The notes under the pieces were generated by a model. That model did not search any database and was not told the DNA's origin. It worked only from the letters and a program-made list of their open reading frames with translations. A program made the position numbers and the translations under genes. From contig WRKF01000189.1 of the NCBI GenBank assembly GCA_009778165.1, positions 20,683 through 84,682 of the forward strand: 64,000 nt of DNA. The letters run 5' to 3'. Positions 1-9,642 of this stretch are shown piece by piece. Numbering within the stretch: position 1 is the first letter of the stretch; the number at the start of each line of letters is the position of its first letter. This DNA is from Defluviitaleaceae bacterium. Lineage in GTDB: Bacteria; Bacillota; Clostridia; Lachnospirales; UBA5962.

Positions 1-2
1 AA

Positions 3-656
3 AACGGAACAACAAGCAGTGAAATTGTAAATGACGATAGGAATATAGAGCAAAAAGGTCCTGTGGTAACCAAAAACACGAGTTTTCCTCAAAAAGATAT
101 GGGGGATACCCCAAAATTGCTTTATAGCGAAAATGCCACGGAACCTTACAAATCTACTTTATTGGCGTTGCTTGCTCAAGGGGGCATAGACCAAATAATA
201 ATAAACAACGAAAGCCACTTGGATAGAATCGCAAAAATGTCGGCATCGTACAATTTGAAACCTAAGCTGTTTTTGGGAGATATTTTTGCACAATATGAGG
301 TACAGCACCAAATAGATGCTCTGCATCATAAAAAAGTGTGGCTAAAGTGCGGTGGTTATATTGTAATAGAAAAAACCTCTGCTCTTACCGTAATAGATGT
401 AAACACCGGTAAATATACGAGCAAAAGAACTGATACAGCAATCAAAACAAATAAAGAAGCGACAGAAGAAATAGCAAAACAACTGCGCTTGCGCAATATA
501 ACCGGCATAATAGTCGTGGATTTCATAAATGTTAAAAATAGCGAGCCGCTTCTTGACCATTTACGAGATGAAATTAAAAAAGACAGAACGCCTACAACAG
601 TAGTAGGCATTACACCTTTGGGGCTTGTGGAAATCACTAGAAAAAGGGGAAAGTAG
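3..656 (+). CDS. Ribonuclease E/G family protein, 5' end cut by the window
   Basis: This is the C-terminal part of an endoribonuclease of the RNase E/G family, which cuts single-stranded RNA in mRNA decay and rRNA processing. The frame is open from the first bases, so the start lies outside the window. Visible family motifs are GGYIVIEKTSALTVIDVNTG (the first metal-binding Asp and Asn) and, about 40 residues on, IIVVDFI with the second metal-binding Asp. The end GLVEITRKRGK matches the point where many short Firmicutes homologues stop, so the 3' end looks natural. The next gene begins 10 bases downstream. The call is firm for the family; RNase E versus G cannot be told from this fragment. Confidence 0.88.
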   Translation, partial: NGTTSSEIVNDDRNIEQKGPVVTKNTSFPQKDMGDTPKLLYSENATEPYKSTLLALLAQGGIDQIIINNESHLDRIAKMSASYNLKPKLFLGDIFAQYEVQHQIDALHHKKVWLKCGGYIVIEKTSALTVIDVNTGKYTSKRTDTAIKTNKEATEEIAKQLRLRNITGIIVVDFINVKNSEPLLDHLRDEIKKDRTPTTVVGITPLGLVEITRKRGK

Positions 657-666
657 AGGTATTATA

Positions 667-1353
667 GTGCTAAATTTTTTAGGAATAGGCGGAGCTTTTA
701 ATCCGGAGTACGGAAACAATAGCGCCTATATTAAACGAGATAAAGGTCTTATAATAATTGATTGCGGTTCCACAGTATTTGGAGATATAAAACCAAAAAT
801 AGACGCTGCCGATTCAAACGATATCCATATTTTCATAACCCACACTCATACAGATCATGTAGGATCTTTGGGTACAACATTGGACTATGTTTACTATGTT
901 AAGAAAGGGAAAGCGAATCTTTATTTTCCCGATCCTAAAATTATAGATATGTTGATTATGATGAAAATAAGTACAAACCATTACATATTCAATTCGGAGC
1001 TAACTAATGAGGTTTGTGGTCTTACGGTTTCTTTTTATGAAACTAAACATTTGTTGGATAATTGCTACGGCTTGATTATAAAAGATAACCATCAAACAAT
1101 ATGCTACAGTAGCGATTGTAGCGAGATTACCCTGTTGCAAGATTTTTTACAAGGAAAAATAAACACGCTATATTTAGACGTATCCAGCAATGAAAGTAAG
1201 GTTCACGTTCCCTACAAAAGTTTGTTGACACTGGTGCCAAATCCGGCAGACAGGAGCCGTTTATATGTGATGCACTTGGATAAGTATTTTGACAAAAAAC
1301 AGGCAATCAAAGATGGGTTTAATGTAGCCGAAAGGGAATGCGATGCTTTGTGA
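667..1353 (+). CDS. MBL-fold metallo-hydrolase, ribonuclease Z-like
   Basis: The protein carries the metallo-beta-lactamase metal-binding motif HTHTDHVGSL about 60 residues in, preceded by LIIIDCGSTVFGD, a typical first strand and Asp of the fold. Further on, YETKHLLDNCYGLII and CYSSDCSE resemble the later His and Asp ligands. Such enzymes hydrolyse varied substrates; none can be assigned here. I chose the GTG at 667 because AGAGGT (655-660) sits six bases upstream; an earlier ATG at 625 lies inside the RNase gene and has no such site. The 3' end overlaps mcsA by 11 bases, so the gene appears translationally tied to the mcsA-mcsB-clpC operon, in the position where ctsR is usually found. Confidence 0.8.
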   Translation: MLNFLGIGGAFNPEYGNNSAYIKRDKGLIIIDCGSTVFGDIKPKIDAADSNDIHIFITHTHTDHVGSLGTTLDYVYYVKKGKANLYFPDPKIIDMLIMMKISTNHYIFNSELTNEVCGLTVSFYETKHLLDNCYGLIIKDNHQTICYSSDCSEITLLQDFLQGKINTLYLDVSSNESKVHVPYKSLLTLVPNPADRSRLYVMHLDKYFDKKQAIKDGFNVAERECDAL

Positions 1354-1822
1354 TAATTGCAAAAAAAATCAGGCGGCTGTTTATATTGAGCAAATAACAA
1401 ATGGGGAAACAACAGAGGTTAATCTGTGCTACAAATGCTCTCTTGACTTTCACTCGCCCATGTTTTTGAACAATATCCTAAAGGGTATGTTCCACAATAT
1501 CGGTGAAAAAAATGTAGCAACAATCCAATGCCCAAGCTGCCAAATTACACTTTCCGAATTCAGAAAAACGGGCAAATTGGGTTGCAATCAATGTTATCCC
1601 ACATTTAAAAAAGAGATTTCCACTATATTAAAAAATATACAATGGGGTACATCCCACCGCGGAAAAATTCCTCAAAAAAACTCTGCTGATTTGCTTGTAA
1701 AAAAAGAGGTGCAGAGGTTGCGCCGAGAGCAAGCCACAGCAATAGAAAGAGAAGAGTATGAAGAGGCAGCACGGTTACGGGACAAGATTAAAGAAATGGA
1801 GTTGGGAGGTGAAGAGCAATGA
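1343..1822 (+). CDS. mcsA: McsA, activator of the arginine kinase McsB
   Basis: McsA is a small zinc-binding partner that stimulates McsB and links it to ClpC. This 159-residue protein begins with CDNCKKNQ, has CYKC about 27 residues later and a second pair of Cys pairs (CPSC and CNQC), giving the family's four CxxC motifs. The C-terminus has a UVR (UvrB/UvrC-type) helical motif, REQATAIEREEYEEAARLRD. Length and motif order fit the family. It overlaps the upstream MBL-fold gene by 11 bases and mcsB by 4 (ATGA), so it is co-translated with both. Confidence 0.93.
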   Translation: MLCDNCKKNQAAVYIEQITNGETTEVNLCYKCSLDFHSPMFLNNILKGMFHNIGEKNVATIQCPSCQITLSEFRKTGKLGCNQCYPTFKKEISTILKNIQWGTSHRGKIPQKNSADLLVKKEVQRLRREQATAIEREEYEEAARLRDKIKEMELGGEEQ

Positions 1823-2832
1823 AATGGTACACACCGGAAGACGATACATCTCCCGTTATATCTTGCAGGGTTCGTTTGGCGCGTAATTTCAAAAAATATA
1901 ATTTTTTGAGCAAGTTGCAAGCCCCTCAAGCAGAAGAAATGGTAAATGAGGTAGGAGGAATCCTGTTAGGACTCAAAAATACCAACTTTCAGTTTGTAGA
2001 TATTATGAAAAAAAGCAATGTGGAAAAGTTGAGTTTGTTGGAGTATCACAAAATTAGTTTGGACTTGCTGCGAGGCAAACAACCTCGTGGTTTGGTTTCT
2101 AGTGCAGACGACACAATCCACATTATGCTCAACGAAGAGGATCATATACGTATACAATCCATTGCTCCCGGCAAAAACATACAAAAAGCGTATATTGCAG
2201 CAGACCATACAGACAACCTAATAGAACAAAAAATAGAGTACGCCTTTGATGAGAGTTTGGGTTATCTTACAAGTTGCCCTAGCAACACGGGTACGGGTAT
2301 GCGGGCCAGTTATATGGTTCACCTTCCTTTGTTGGAAAAAATGGGCAAACTGCAAAATATTGTGAACTCCCTTTCCAGAGCCGGTATGACCATGCGAGGC
2401 ATATATGGGGAAAGTAGTGACTCCATAGGTAGCATTTATCAAATTTCCAATCAATGCTCCCTGGGCAGATCAGAAGAAGAAATAATAGGTATATTAGAAA
2501 ACCTAACGAACCAAATAGTGGAAACGGAAATGGAAACAACACAGGCAAACATAAAAAGAGCTCCTATTTATTTTGAAGATCAAGTGTACCGTGCCCTTGG
2601 TGTGTTGCAAAATTGTCGCCAAATCGATATAAAAGAGGCTCGTCGCATGATTAGTGTTTTGCGTCTGGGGGTGGTTTCCGGTTTAATCAAGAATCCAGCC
2701 GATATTTCTATTTATACTCTGATGATGAATATAGAATATGGTAACCTTAAACTTAGTATGGGAGTTGACCTTCCTGATTCTGAAATAGACGTTGCCAGGG
2801 CAACATATATTAGGAATGTGCTGAATGGTTAA
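1819..2832 (+). CDS. mcsB: McsB, protein arginine kinase
   Basis: McsB phosphorylates arginine residues on misfolded proteins, marking them for the ClpC-ClpP protease. The 337-residue product has the phosphagen-kinase catalytic features: CRVRLARNF near residue 15 and CPSNTGTGMRASYMVHLP near residue 155, the region with the conserved Cys and nucleotide-binding loop. The C-terminal half has ISNQCSLGRSEEEII, typical of McsB. The start ATG overlaps the mcsA stop. clpC begins 15 bases after its stop, so the order mcsA-mcsB-clpC is the standard Firmicutes stress operon. Confidence 0.95.
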   Translation: MKWYTPEDDTSPVISCRVRLARNFKKYNFLSKLQAPQAEEMVNEVGGILLGLKNTNFQFVDIMKKSNVEKLSLLEYHKISLDLLRGKQPRGLVSSADDTIHIMLNEEDHIRIQSIAPGKNIQKAYIAADHTDNLIEQKIEYAFDESLGYLTSCPSNTGTGMRASYMVHLPLLEKMGKLQNIVNSLSRAGMTMRGIYGESSDSIGSIYQISNQCSLGRSEEEIIGILENLTNQIVETEMETTQANIKRAPIYFEDQVYRALGVLQNCRQIDIKEARRMISVLRLGVVSGLIKNPADISIYTLMMNIEYGNLKLSMGVDLPDSEIDVARATYIRNVLNG

Positions 2833-2847
2833 AGGAGATAAAAAATT

Positions 2848-5304
2848 ATGCAAGGAAAATTTACACAAAAGGCAAAAGAGGTTATAGATACAGCGAAGGA
2901 GATTAGCCAGCGTTACGGGCACGCATATGTAGGGACAGAGCATATATTGATTGCCCTTGCCACCGTAGCGGATTCTGTGGCCTACAAAGCTCTGGAAGAA
3001 CAAGGTGTAACAGAAGAAATATTAGAAGAAAAAATAGAGGGGCTTGTTGGCATTAATGACACACCAAGCGAATCTCAAGACTTTACCCCCCGCACTAAGC
3101 GTATACTGGAAAACAGTATGCAGGAAGCAGTAAACATGGGTACGGGCTACATTGGCACAGAACACTTGCTTTTGGCTCTTTTGCGTGATAGAGAAAGTTT
3201 GGCAATGAAGATTTTGGCGAGTTTGAAAGTTAATGTGCAAAGGCTTTACGAAGAGATAATGTCGTTGCTTGGAGAAAGTGGCAATGTGCTTACCCCTCAC
3301 CAAGGTTCTCCATTTTATGGAGGGCAACAAAAAAAATCGGACAGTCGCTCAAACACACCAACCCTAGACAACTTTAGCAGAGATTTTACAAGTTATGCAA
3401 AAGACAACAAATTCGATCCGACGGTAGGTAGAGAAAAAGAGATAGAGCGTATTGTGCAGATACTTTCTCGCCGCACCAAAAACAACCCGGTTTTGGTTGG
3501 GGATCCTGGTGTGGGCAAAACCGCTATTGCAGAAGGATTAGCCCAAAAAATAGTAGACGGCACAATACCTCAAATTTTGAAGGACAAACGAATAGTTAGT
3601 TTAGATATTAGTGCAATGGTTGCAGGCAGTAAATATCGCGGCGAGTTTGAGGAGAGAATAAAAAAAGTTATAAACGAAGTGAAAACCGCAGGCAATGTTA
3701 TATTATTTATAGATGAGCTACACACGGTAATTGGCGCAGGAGGGGCAGAAGGCTCCATAGATGCATCTAACATACTCAAACCGCCCCTTTCTCGTGGGGA
3801 GATCCAGGTGGTAGGGGCTACCACATTAGATGAATATCGCAAGTATATAGAGAAAAATGCAGCATTGGAACGCCGCTTTCAACCGGTGCGAGTAGAGGAA
3901 CCAAGCGAAGAAGAAGCGATATTTATGTTGAGAGGGTTGCGAGATAAGTATGAAGCTCATCACAATGTAAAAATAACTGACGATGCACTGGAGGCAGCTG
4001 TTAATCTTTCCTCTCGTTATATTACCGAAAGATTTTTGCCGGATAAAGCAATAGATTTGTTGGATGAAACCGCATCCAAAGTACGCCTTCGCACATACGT
4101 TGCTCCCCCAAACGTCAAATCTTTGGAAGAAAAAATAGCGGAGCTGGAAAAAGAGAAAGAAGCCGCAATCAAAACAGAGGCCTTTGAACTTGCTAGCGAT
4201 ATTAAGCAAAAGCAAAATGATATAAAGGCAATGCTTGAAACAGAAATGGAACACTGGGACAAAAATAACAAAGCCAACAACAGCACTGTAGATGAAGGAG
4301 AAATAGCGGATGTAGTTACAAGCTGGACCGGCGTTCCCGTTAAAAAGCTGCAACAAGAAGAGCAGGGTCGTCTTATGGGGATGGAAAAAACGTTGCACAA
4401 GCGTATAATAGGTCAAGACGAAGCTGTGAAATCTATATCCCGTGCTATTCGCCGTGGTCGTGTTGGACTGAAAGACCCTAAACGTCCCATTGGCTCTTTT
4501 CTGTTCCTTGGGCCAACGGGGGTTGGTAAAACAGAGCTTAGCAAAGCCCTGGCAAATGTGTTGTTTGGTAGCGACGATTCCATAATCCGCGTGGATATGA
4601 GCGAATATATGGAAAAACACACCACAAGCAAGCTGATTGGCTCCCCCCCGGGGTATGTGGGTTACGATGACGGTGGGCATTTTAGTGAAAAAGTACGCCG
4701 CAAACCCTACTGTGTCATTCTTTTTGACGAAATAGAAAAAGCACACCCGGATGTCTTTAACGTGCTTTTGCAAGTAATAGAGGACGGGCACATTACCGAT
4801 AGCCAAGGCAGAAAGGTAAACTTTAAAAACACAGTAATAATAATGACAAGCAACGCCGGTGCAAAAAATATAATTAACCCCAAAAAACTGGGCTTTACCT
4901 CCCAACCGGATTCAGAAAAAAGCTACCAAGAGATGAAAAAAACAGTTTTGGGCGAAATAAAAGAAATTTTTAGGCCGGAGTTTCTTAACCGTATAGATGA
5001 TATTGTTGTTTTCCATCCTCTGAGCCAAGAAGAGATAGAAGAAGTGGCTAAAGGAATGATAACAGAGGTAACAAATAGGGTTAAGGCTAATATGGATGTA
5101 GAAATGATCGTAACCGCAGCGGCTCTAAAAGAGATAGCAAAAGAAGGTTATGACACTGCTTATGGTGCTCGCCCGTTGCGTCGTGCAATCCAAAACAAGA
5201 TAGAAGACAGACTGGCAGAAGAAGTGTTGCAGGGTCAAGTTCGAGAAAAGGATACGGTGGAAATCGACTTTGACCAAGAATTCACGGTTAAAAAACTGAC
5301 ATAA
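2848..5304 (+). CDS. clpC: ClpC, AAA+ unfoldase subunit of the ClpCP protease
   Basis: ClpC unfolds substrates and feeds them to ClpP. The 818-residue protein has the double N-terminal Clp-N repeat (residues 1-145), a first AAA+ module with Walker [16 protein letters not shown] and Walker [11 protein letters not shown], a middle UVR/coiled-coil region near 420-450 ([20 protein letters not shown]), and a second AAA+ module with [15 protein letters not shown] and [10 protein letters not shown]. Length and domain order are normal for ClpC. It follows mcsB closely with a GGAG ribosome site. No CtsR operator can be seen because the operon promoter would lie upstream of the window or within the RNase gene. 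Confidence 0.96.
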   Translation: MQGKFTQKAKEVIDTAKEISQRYGHAYVGTEHILIALATVADSVAYKALEEQGVTEEILEEKIEGLVGINDTPSESQDFTPRTKRILENSMQEAVNMGTGYIGTEHLLLALLRDRESLAMKILASLKVNVQRLYEEIMSLLGESGNVLTPHQGSPFYGGQQKKSDSRSNTPTLDNFSRDFTSYAKDNKFDPTVGREKEIERIVQILSRRTKNNPVLVGDPGVGKTAIAEGLAQKIVDGTIPQILKDKRIVSLDISAMVAGSKYRGEFEERIKKVINEVKTAGNVILFIDELHTVIGAGGAEGSIDASNILKPPLSRGEIQVVGATTLDEYRKYIEKNAALERRFQPVRVEEPSEEEAIFMLRGLRDKYEAHHNVKITDDALEAAVNLSSRYITERFLPDKAIDLLDETASKVRLRTYVAPPNVKSLEEKIAELEKEKEAAIKTEAFELASDIKQKQNDIKAMLETEMEHWDKNNKANNSTVDEGEIADVVTSWTGVPVKKLQQEEQGRLMGMEKTLHKRIIGQDEAVKSISRAIRRGRVGLKDPKRPIGSFLFLGPTGVGKTELSKALANVLFGSDDSIIRVDMSEYMEKHTTSKLIGSPPGYVGYDDGGHFSEKVRRKPYCVILFDEIEKAHPDVFNVLLQVIEDGHITDSQGRKVNFKNTVIIMTSNAGAKNIINPKKLGFTSQPDSEKSYQEMKKTVLGEIKEIFRPEFLNRIDDIVVFHPLSQEEIEEVAKGMITEVTNRVKANMDVEMIVTAAALKEIAKEGYDTAYGARPLRRAIQNKIEDRLAEEVLQGQVREKDTVEIDFDQEFTVKKLT

Positions 5305-5310
5305 AATTTT

Positions 5311-5371
5311 GAAAGTTGAAAGTTGAAAGTTGAAATTAAATAAAAATCAAGAAAATCAAGAAAATCAAAAA
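5311..5371. repeat. Two adjacent short tandem repeats between clpC and rny
   Basis: Three perfect copies of GAAAGTT (5311-5331) and a degenerate fourth are followed, after ATTAAATAAA, by about three copies of a 9-base unit AAAATCAAG (5342-5370). Both lie in the 93-base gap ahead of rny, 30-80 bases before its start codon. Confidence 0.7.
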
Positions 5372-5397
5372 TTAGAGAAAAGGGATGTGAAAAAAAT

Positions 5398-6966
5398 TTG
5401 TATTATATGGTATTTTCCCCAAGTGTTGCCATTATAATTAGCGTTTCCATATTTGCCGGAGGAATCTTTGCCGGATGTATCCTTGGGTATATTTACCGCA
5501 AAAAAATATCGGAAGGCAACATTGGAAACGCCGAGGACGAGGCTAAGAGAATAATAGAAAGAGCCAAACAAGACACCGAGGCAAAGAAAAAAGAAATTTT
5601 AATAGAAGCGAAAGAAGAATCTATTAGGGTCAAAAATGAGTACGAAAAAGAAAATCGGGAACGCCGCAGCGAACTATCTCGCTTGGAACGCCGTATTCTC
5701 AACAAAGAAGAGACTCTAGACAAAAAAATAGAGACAATAGAAAAAAGAGAAGAAACGTTAGCAAAAAAATCTGCACAGTTAGACAAACAAAACGAAAAGC
5801 TAAAAGAAACAATCAACAAAAAACAGTCCGTGCTGGAAAAAATATCTAGGATGACATCTGCACAAGCTAAAGAGGAGCTACTAGCAACACTTGAAGGTGA
5901 AATTAGTGCAGAGGCCTCTGTAATTATAAAACAAATGGAAACAAAGGTTAAAATGGAAGCTGATAAAAAGGCCATAGAAATAATCTCCCTTGCTATGCAA
6001 AGATGCGAGGTAAACCATGTTGTGGAAACTACAGTATCTGTTGTTAACCTACCCAGTGATGAAATGAAAGGGCGTATTATAGGAAGGGAAGGACGTAATA
6101 TTCGCACTTTAGAAACCCTTACCGGTATCGACCTTATTATAGATGACACCCCGGAAGCTGTTGTTTTGTCGGGCTTTAGTGCTATGCGGCGAGAGATTGC
6201 TCGAATAGCACTGGAAAGGCTCATTGTTGACGGTCGTATCCATCCTTCTCGCATAGAGGAAATGGTAGAAAAGGCCAAAAAAGAAGTAGATGTATTAATA
6301 AAAGAAGACGGAGAGGCTGCCACTTTTGAAGTGGGGGTTTATAACTTGCATCCGGAGCTGATTAAACTGCTGGGAAAAATGAGGTTTAGAACAAGCTATG
6401 GGCAAAATGCCCTGCGACACTCTATAGAGGTAGCTCATTTGTCCGGGATGATGGCTAACCAGCTTGGGGCAGATGTGCTTGTAGCAAAACGTGCAGGGTT
6501 GCTCCACGATATTGGCAAAGCTATAGACCAAGACACAGAAGGAACGCACATATCTATTGGTGTAGAGCTGTGCCGCAAATATAAGGAATCGCCTGTAATA
6601 ATAAATGCGGTGGAAGCACACCACGGAGATGTGGAGCCTACCAGCTTGATTGCGGTTATTGTGCAAGTTGCCGATGCAGTGTCTGCCTCTCGCCCGGGGG
6701 CTCGCAAAGAAACACTGGAAACATATATAAAACGTTTGCAAAAACTGGAGGAAATAGCTGATAGCCACGCTGGCGTGGAAAAATCTTTTGCTATACAGGC
6801 AGGTAGAGAGCTTAGGGTTATAATATTGCCGGATCTGATAGACGACAGAGGTATGCCATATTTGGCTCGCCAAATAGCGAAAAAGATAGAGGCACAGCTA
6901 GAATATCCGGGTCAAATTAAAATAAGTGTAGTTAGAGAAACAAGATCTGTGGAGTACGCAAAATAA
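5398..6966 (+). CDS. rny: Ribonuclease Y, membrane-anchored endoribonuclease
   Basis: RNase Y starts the decay of many mRNAs in Firmicutes. The 522-residue protein shows the whole family layout: an N-terminal membrane helix (residues 5-27), a long charged coiled coil to about residue 170, a KH RNA-binding domain with [19 protein letters not shown] near 225, and an HD phosphohydrolase domain with [10 protein letters not shown] near 367 carrying the metal-binding His-Asp pair. The start is a TTG preceded by GGGATG; an in-frame ATG three codons later is an alternative. The stop codon shares one base with the next gene's ATG. Confidence 0.95.
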   Translation: MYYMVFSPSVAIIISVSIFAGGIFAGCILGYIYRKKISEGNIGNAEDEAKRIIERAKQDTEAKKKEILIEAKEESIRVKNEYEKENRERRSELSRLERRILNKEETLDKKIETIEKREETLAKKSAQLDKQNEKLKETINKKQSVLEKISRMTSAQAKEELLATLEGEISAEASVIIKQMETKVKMEADKKAIEIISLAMQRCEVNHVVETTVSVVNLPSDEMKGRIIGREGRNIRTLETLTGIDLIIDDTPEAVVLSGFSAMRREIARIALERLIVDGRIHPSRIEEMVEKAKKEVDVLIKEDGEAATFEVGVYNLHPELIKLLGKMRFRTSYGQNALRHSIEVAHLSGMMANQLGADVLVAKRAGLLHDIGKAIDQDTEGTHISIGVELCRKYKESPVIINAVEAHHGDVEPTSLIAVIVQVADAVSASRPGARKETLETYIKRLQKLEEIADSHAGVEKSFAIQAGRELRVIILPDLIDDRGMPYLARQIAKKIEAQLEYPGQIKISVVRETRSVEYAK

Positions 6967-7796
6967 TGAGTATTTATGTTATTGCAATCCTATTTGCCAT
7001 CTCGATTGCAATAATATTGCCGAGTTTGCGGTGGCTAAAAATCAATTATCATGCAGTCTATTTTGAAAACCTGCCAAAACATATGGTGGGTTTTCGAGTT
7101 TTGCAAATTAGTGATTTGCACAATAGAAGCTCAAAAAAAAAGACGTTTGATATTTGGCAAAAAATCAGAAAAATGAAAGAAAATCCACAAAAAAAGTTGC
7201 CTTTTGACATTGCGGTTATAACGGGAGATGTGGTGTTGCGTCGTGCCGGGCAAATTATTCCTCACAGAGAGGATTTTGTTTGGCTAGCAAGCCATGTGCC
7301 TACATTTTATGTAGAGGGCAACCACGATAGCCCTCATTACGGAAAAATATCGCTTTTTTTGGAAGAGTGTGGTATAAAGTGCCTTTATAACGAAAAAGTT
7401 ACAATTGAGCATAATGGAGGCTTGGTGGATGTTATTGGCACAAAAGATTTTGTGCAGTTGCGTAAGGAAAAATATGCCGGGCTTTGCGAGCTTTTTGCTG
7501 ATAAAACCCATTTTTCTGTTGTGCTTACCCATCAACCCCAGGTTTGGGACAAGTTTAAAGACTCACAGCCGGACTTTACCCTAAGCGGGCATACTCATGG
7601 GGGACAGGTACGCCTGCCTTTTTTGCCGACATTATATGCTCCTCGTCAAGGGATTTTTCCGAAATACGGCAGAGGGTTTTATTATCACGGCAATTCCAAG
7701 CTATACGTATCAGTTGGGGTGGGTGCCACAGATTTTCCTCTGCGGTTTTGGAATCGCCCCGCTATAGAGATTTTTGAATTGTTTGAGCAGTTGTAG
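6966..7796 (+). CDS. Membrane-anchored metallophosphoesterase, YkuE-like
   Basis: A calcineurin-like phosphoesterase of 276 residues. Metal-binding motifs appear in the expected order: ISDLHN (about residue 48), ITGDVV (about 90), GNHDSPHY (about 119), and the paired LTHQP and LSGHTHGGQ near 180-210. The first 20 residues form a hydrophobic helix, so the active site probably lies outside the cell or at the membrane. Related proteins act on lipid-linked or nucleotide substrates, but the substrate here is unknown. It overlaps rny by one base (TAATG), implying co-expression. Confidence 0.88.
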   Translation: MSIYVIAILFAISIAIILPSLRWLKINYHAVYFENLPKHMVGFRVLQISDLHNRSSKKKTFDIWQKIRKMKENPQKKLPFDIAVITGDVVLRRAGQIIPHREDFVWLASHVPTFYVEGNHDSPHYGKISLFLEECGIKCLYNEKVTIEHNGGLVDVIGTKDFVQLRKEKYAGLCELFADKTHFSVVLTHQPQVWDKFKDSQPDFTLSGHTHGGQVRLPFLPTLYAPRQGIFPKYGRGFYYHGNSKLYVSVGVGATDFPLRFWNRPAIEIFELFEQL

Positions 7797-7859
7797 GCGG
7801 ACACAAATCAAGTTAGTGTATTTTAGCGTATTATTGAGCGTTTACGAAGGAGTTTAAAT

Positions 7860-9581
7860 TTGCTAAATTTAAGTGAAAAAATCAAAATCCTTGATGGCAA
7901 GCCCATCGCAGATTACCATAGGCTTTGTGGAATATACACCGAGCGGGGCATCAACTACCGCATCCGTAAAATTAGTGGTGCCGGCACCAAGTATTGTCAG
8001 ATTGACATCGGGATTCCACTTGAGATGTTGGTTGGGGGCCATGAGGTACGTGCAAATGATCGAACAGCAGCAGCTTCGTACATTTTGCGGGATTTTATCG
8101 TGGCGGCACATATCGCTAATGAAGAACTCAACCAAAGCGAAACCAAAATCGACAAGGGCTTTTTTATGGTGTATAAATTCGGGCATAAAGTTGTGCCGAA
8201 TTCGTTGGCTGTGATTCAAAATGAGAAAATAACCCTGTCTTTGGATGTGAAAATGCCCAGCTCAACCCGAATGAACATGGCTGGTGGATACAAAAAGGGG
8301 AAACCGTCCGCAAGTGCGAGAGGTATTATTTCTTCCAAAGCCGTCAGCATCCTGCTCCACAAAAATCTCTTGAACCTGGTGGAAGGCTTCGTTGAACGAT
8401 TTGACGTTGAGCGGTTTAACGAAGAGATTGATCTCTATCGTGACCAGCAGTTTATACGTAGCTTTTTGCGGAAAAACGGTTACGTGTGTTTCCTAGGAAA
8501 CGGTGCGATTTTGCCGCGTAACGGCAAGACGGATTACCAAAGTGCGAAAAAATCTATTCCGTTCGTTTCGCCTGAGTCATTGGCGGTTACGATTTCGCTA
8601 CCGTCGGGCAAGTCGGTACGCGGCATGGCTATCCCACGCGGCGTAACCGTCCTGATTGGCGACGCATACCACGGAAAAAGCACGATTTTGAACGCCATTC
8701 AAAACGGTGTGTACAATCACATCAAGGGCGATGGGCGAGAATATGTTATTACTGACGACACCGCACAATATATCACTGCCGAGGATGGTCGAAGCGTCAA
8801 AAATACCAACATTTCCTTTTTCTTGTCCAATTTGCCCGTGGACACGCTGAATCCATATGTATTTTCGACGGAGGGTGCGAGTAGTTCGACTTCGCAGGCG
8901 GCGGCAGTTGCGGAAGCTGTGGAAGTGGGTTGTAAGCTCATGTTGTTTGACGAGGATCGCAGTGCAAACAACTTTCTATATAAAGATGCCAAAATCAAAT
9001 CTATCATCAAAAACGCTTCCACACGCCCATACCTTGACAATGCACCGCATTTTTTCGCACAATTCGGCATTTCCCACATCTTTGTGGTGGGTGCGTCCGG
9101 CGAGTATTTAAAAATTGCCGACACCGCGCTGTTGGTCGATAAATTTCAAGTCACGGCATTTACCGATTATGAAAAAGAATGTGATAGAGCGGGCATCGAA
9201 GCATACGCCCTCCCAAAAACTGCCGAACGAGTTGTTAAGTTTTCGGCGTTGCGCAGTGCATGTTTGCGTCGCAACGTGTCTATCGTCAACAACGATTCCG
9301 TAAAAATCGGTGGCGAGGTGATTCGTGTCACAGAAACCATCCCCAACGCGACCTATGGGCAAGTTGCCTTTGTCGGGTTAGTGCTATACCGTTTGGCTAT
9401 GTGGGAAGAGCACAATACGCTAGTCAAAGCCATGGATATGTTGTATAGCAAAATTCACCAAGATATAAATATCCTGCAACAAAGCATGTTGCTTGGTTTT
9501 GACAAAATCGAGTACGTTCGGAAGTTTGATATGTACAAGTTAATATGGAGGGCGAGGTTGACCAATGTGCAGAGAAGCTAG
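7860..9581 (+). CDS. Predicted ATPase of the ABC class (PF09818-type)
   Basis: The 573-residue product resembles the ABC_ATPase family of unknown function: an N-terminal domain with RIRKISGAGTKYCQIDIG, then a P-loop-like GDAYHGKST near residue 268 and a LMLFDEDRSANNFL stretch near 360 that fits Walker B. IPNATYGQ and similar motifs follow. The gene starts with TTG, supported by AAGGAG eight bases upstream. Its DNA is noticeably richer in G and C than the flanking genes (for example 38 of the 60 bases at 8581-8640), which suggests a different history. Biological role unknown. Confidence 0.8.
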   Translation: MLNLSEKIKILDGKPIADYHRLCGIYTERGINYRIRKISGAGTKYCQIDIGIPLEMLVGGHEVRANDRTAAASYILRDFIVAAHIANEELNQSETKIDKGFFMVYKFGHKVVPNSLAVIQNEKITLSLDVKMPSSTRMNMAGGYKKGKPSASARGIISSKAVSILLHKNLLNLVEGFVERFDVERFNEEIDLYRDQQFIRSFLRKNGYVCFLGNGAILPRNGKTDYQSAKKSIPFVSPESLAVTISLPSGKSVRGMAIPRGVTVLIGDAYHGKSTILNAIQNGVYNHIKGDGREYVITDDTAQYITAEDGRSVKNTNISFFLSNLPVDTLNPYVFSTEGASSSTSQAAAVAEAVEVGCKLMLFDEDRSANNFLYKDAKIKSIIKNASTRPYLDNAPHFFAQFGISHIFVVGASGEYLKIADTALLVDKFQVTAFTDYEKECDRAGIEAYALPKTAERVVKFSALRSACLRRNVSIVNNDSVKIGGEVIRVTETIPNATYGQVAFVGLVLYRLAMWEEHNTLVKAMDMLYSKIHQDINILQQSMLLGFDKIEYVRKFDMYKLIWRARLTNVQRS

Positions 9582-9642
9582 GAAACATCCCCGCCGCCTT
9601 TTTTGATTGCCGATTGGAAAGTTCCCGGCGGAAGCCTGTTTT

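Noticed and set aside
3826..4905. Long open frame of 359 codons on the minus strand
   Set aside because: It is antisense to clpC, whose motifs are complete; the product is Phe/Tyr-rich with no domain and no ribosome site.
5493..6323. 276-codon open frame on the minus strand
   Set aside because: It lies opposite the rny coiled coil; Ser-rich low-complexity translation, an antisense shadow.
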